Source: an uncultured Collinsella sp.
GTDB taxonomy: Bacteria > Actinomycetota > Coriobacteriia > Coriobacteriales > Coriobacteriaceae
Reading direction: 5' to 3'
Length of the DNA stretch: 14,429 bases
Assembly (NCBI GenBank): GCA_900549275.1
Contig: URNU01000015.1
Location: forward strand, 1-14,429
Shown one piece after another: positions 13,608 through 14,429 of this stretch. The translations under genes and the position numbers were made by a program. Within the stretch, counting starts at the first letter, position 1; every line of letters begins with the position of its first letter. The notes beneath the pieces were generated by a model that had not been told where the DNA came from, did not search any database, and saw only the letters and a list, made by a program, of their open reading frames with translations.

Positions 13608-14429
13608 CTAGAAGCTACCGCGCTTGAGGAAGTCGGGAAGCTCAAACTGGTCGTTGCCAAAGTTCGGGAGCTCGGTGCCACCGACGTTGCGGGTCGGAGC
13701 TGCCTGAGCCGGGCTCGTGGCAGGAGCAGTGCGCTGCGGCTCGGCGGCAACGGCCTTGCTCTGGGACTGCTGAGCAGCGAAGAGCTCGTCCTGACGGTTG
13801 ACGTTGGAGTCGGAGAAGCCCGTGGCGATAACGGTGATGCGCACCTGGTCGCCCAGGGACTCGTCAACAACGGTACCGAAAATGATGTTGGCCTCGGGGT
13901 CGACGGCATTGGCGACAACGTCGGCGGCGTCGCTGATCTCCTGGATGCCCAGGTCCTTGGAGCCGGCGATGGAAAGCAGGACGCGAGTGGCACCATCGAT
14001 GGAGCTCTCGAGCAACGGGCTGGAAATAGCCTGCTGGGCGGCGTCGACGGCACGGGTGTCCCCAGAAGCGGTACCGATGCCCATCATAGCGGTACCGGCC
14101 TGCTTCATGATGGTCTTAACATCGGCGAAGTCCAGGTTGATGATACCGGGAACGGTGATGAGGTCGGTGATGCCCTGGGTACCCTGGGAAAGGACGCCAT
14201 CGGCGATTGCGAAGGCCTCGAGCATGGTGGTCTTCTTCTCGGCGATGTCGAGCAGCTTGTCGTTAGGGATAACGATCATGGTGTCGACGCAGTCGGAGAG
14301 CGTCTTAATGCCCTCTTCGGCGCTCTTCTTGCGCTTGCGGCCCTCAAAGGTAAAGGGCTTGGTCACGACGGCGACGGTCAGCGCGCCGACCTCGTTCATC
14401 GCGATATCGGCAACGATGGGAGCAGCGCC
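13608..14429 (-). CDS. ftsZ: FtsZ, tubulin-like cell division GTPase (C-terminal part; start lies beyond the window)
   Basis: The visible 273 residues begin in the GTP-binding domain at GAAPIVADIAMNEVGALTVAVVT (just after the tubulin GTP signature, which lies outside) and run to the C-terminus. The catalytic T7 loop is seen at fragment residues 95-103 (GIINLDFAD), with the Asp pair that completes GTP hydrolysis in the neighbouring subunit. The C-terminal domain ends near IATGF (201-205). A Gln/Ala/Pro-rich linker (about 212-249) follows, then the partner-binding peptide FELPDFLKRGSF, which SepF would contact. The ATG at 14399 is internal, not the start. It is followed by its own terminator, then pgeF. 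Confidence 0.97.
   Translation of the reverse strand, partial: GAAPIVADIAMNEVGALTVAVVTKPFTFEGRKRKKSAEEGIKTLSDCVDTMIVIPNDKLLDIAEKKTTMLEAFAIADGVLSQGTQGITDLITVPGIINLDFADVKTIMKQAGTAMMGIGTASGDTRAVDAAQQAISSPLLESSIDGATRVLLSIAGSKDLGIQEISDAADVVANAVDPEANIIFGTVVDESLGDQVRITVIATGFSDSNVNRQDELFAAQQSQSKAVAAEPQRTAPATSPAQAAPTRNVGGTELPNFGNDQFELPDFLKRGSF

Overview
The window looks like chromosomal DNA from a GC-rich Gram-positive bacterium, most likely an actinobacterium of the class Coriobacteriia (Collinsella-like). This is inferred from base composition, from the actinobacterial division-gene order (ftsZ, pgeF, yggS, sepF, yggT, divIVA, with no ylmH between yggT and divIVA), and from protein style. It cannot be proven from the window alone. 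All genes lie on the minus strand except pit, its DUF47 partner and a nitroreductase.

Left part (1-1945): the N-terminal end of a minus-strand gene, possibly a TIGR02452/DUF2263 protein (microbial PARG-like); a Bax-inhibitor-1 family membrane protein; and a 112-residue unknown gene. The unknown gene has a textbook-like LexA box inside its promoter and appears to give a leaderless transcript.

Plus-strand block (1946-4497): the low-affinity phosphate transporter Pit and its DUF47/PhoU-like partner, then a very large perfect hairpin, then a nitroreductase. The first half of the nitroreductase gene has strikingly different (T/G-ending) codon use from its second half.

AT-richer stretch (about 4600-5411): one small membrane-anchored protein of unknown function, and a gene-free stretch with several inverted and direct repeats.

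Division/phosphate block (5469-14429, all minus): reading in the direction of transcription, ftsZ (3' part) with its terminator, then pgeF (yfiH), pstS, pstC, pstA, pstB and phoU, then yggS, sepF, yggT, divIVA and a terminator. The usual Gram-positive cluster ftsZ-pgeF-yggS-sepF-yggT-divIVA is therefore split by a complete high-affinity phosphate operon. The splice is tight: the pgeF stop and pstS start overlap as ATGA. FtsZ forms the ring, SepF anchors and bundles it at the membrane, and YggT and DivIVA act at septum and poles. PstSCAB imports phosphate and PhoU damps signalling. With Pit and DUF47 nearby, both phosphate uptake systems lie within about 11 kb.

No RNA genes, CRISPR arrays, transposases or prophage genes were seen. 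The most unusual observations are the SOS-type leaderless promoter, the pst operon inside the division cluster, a probable AUC start codon for yggT, and the long hairpin after the DUF47 gene.
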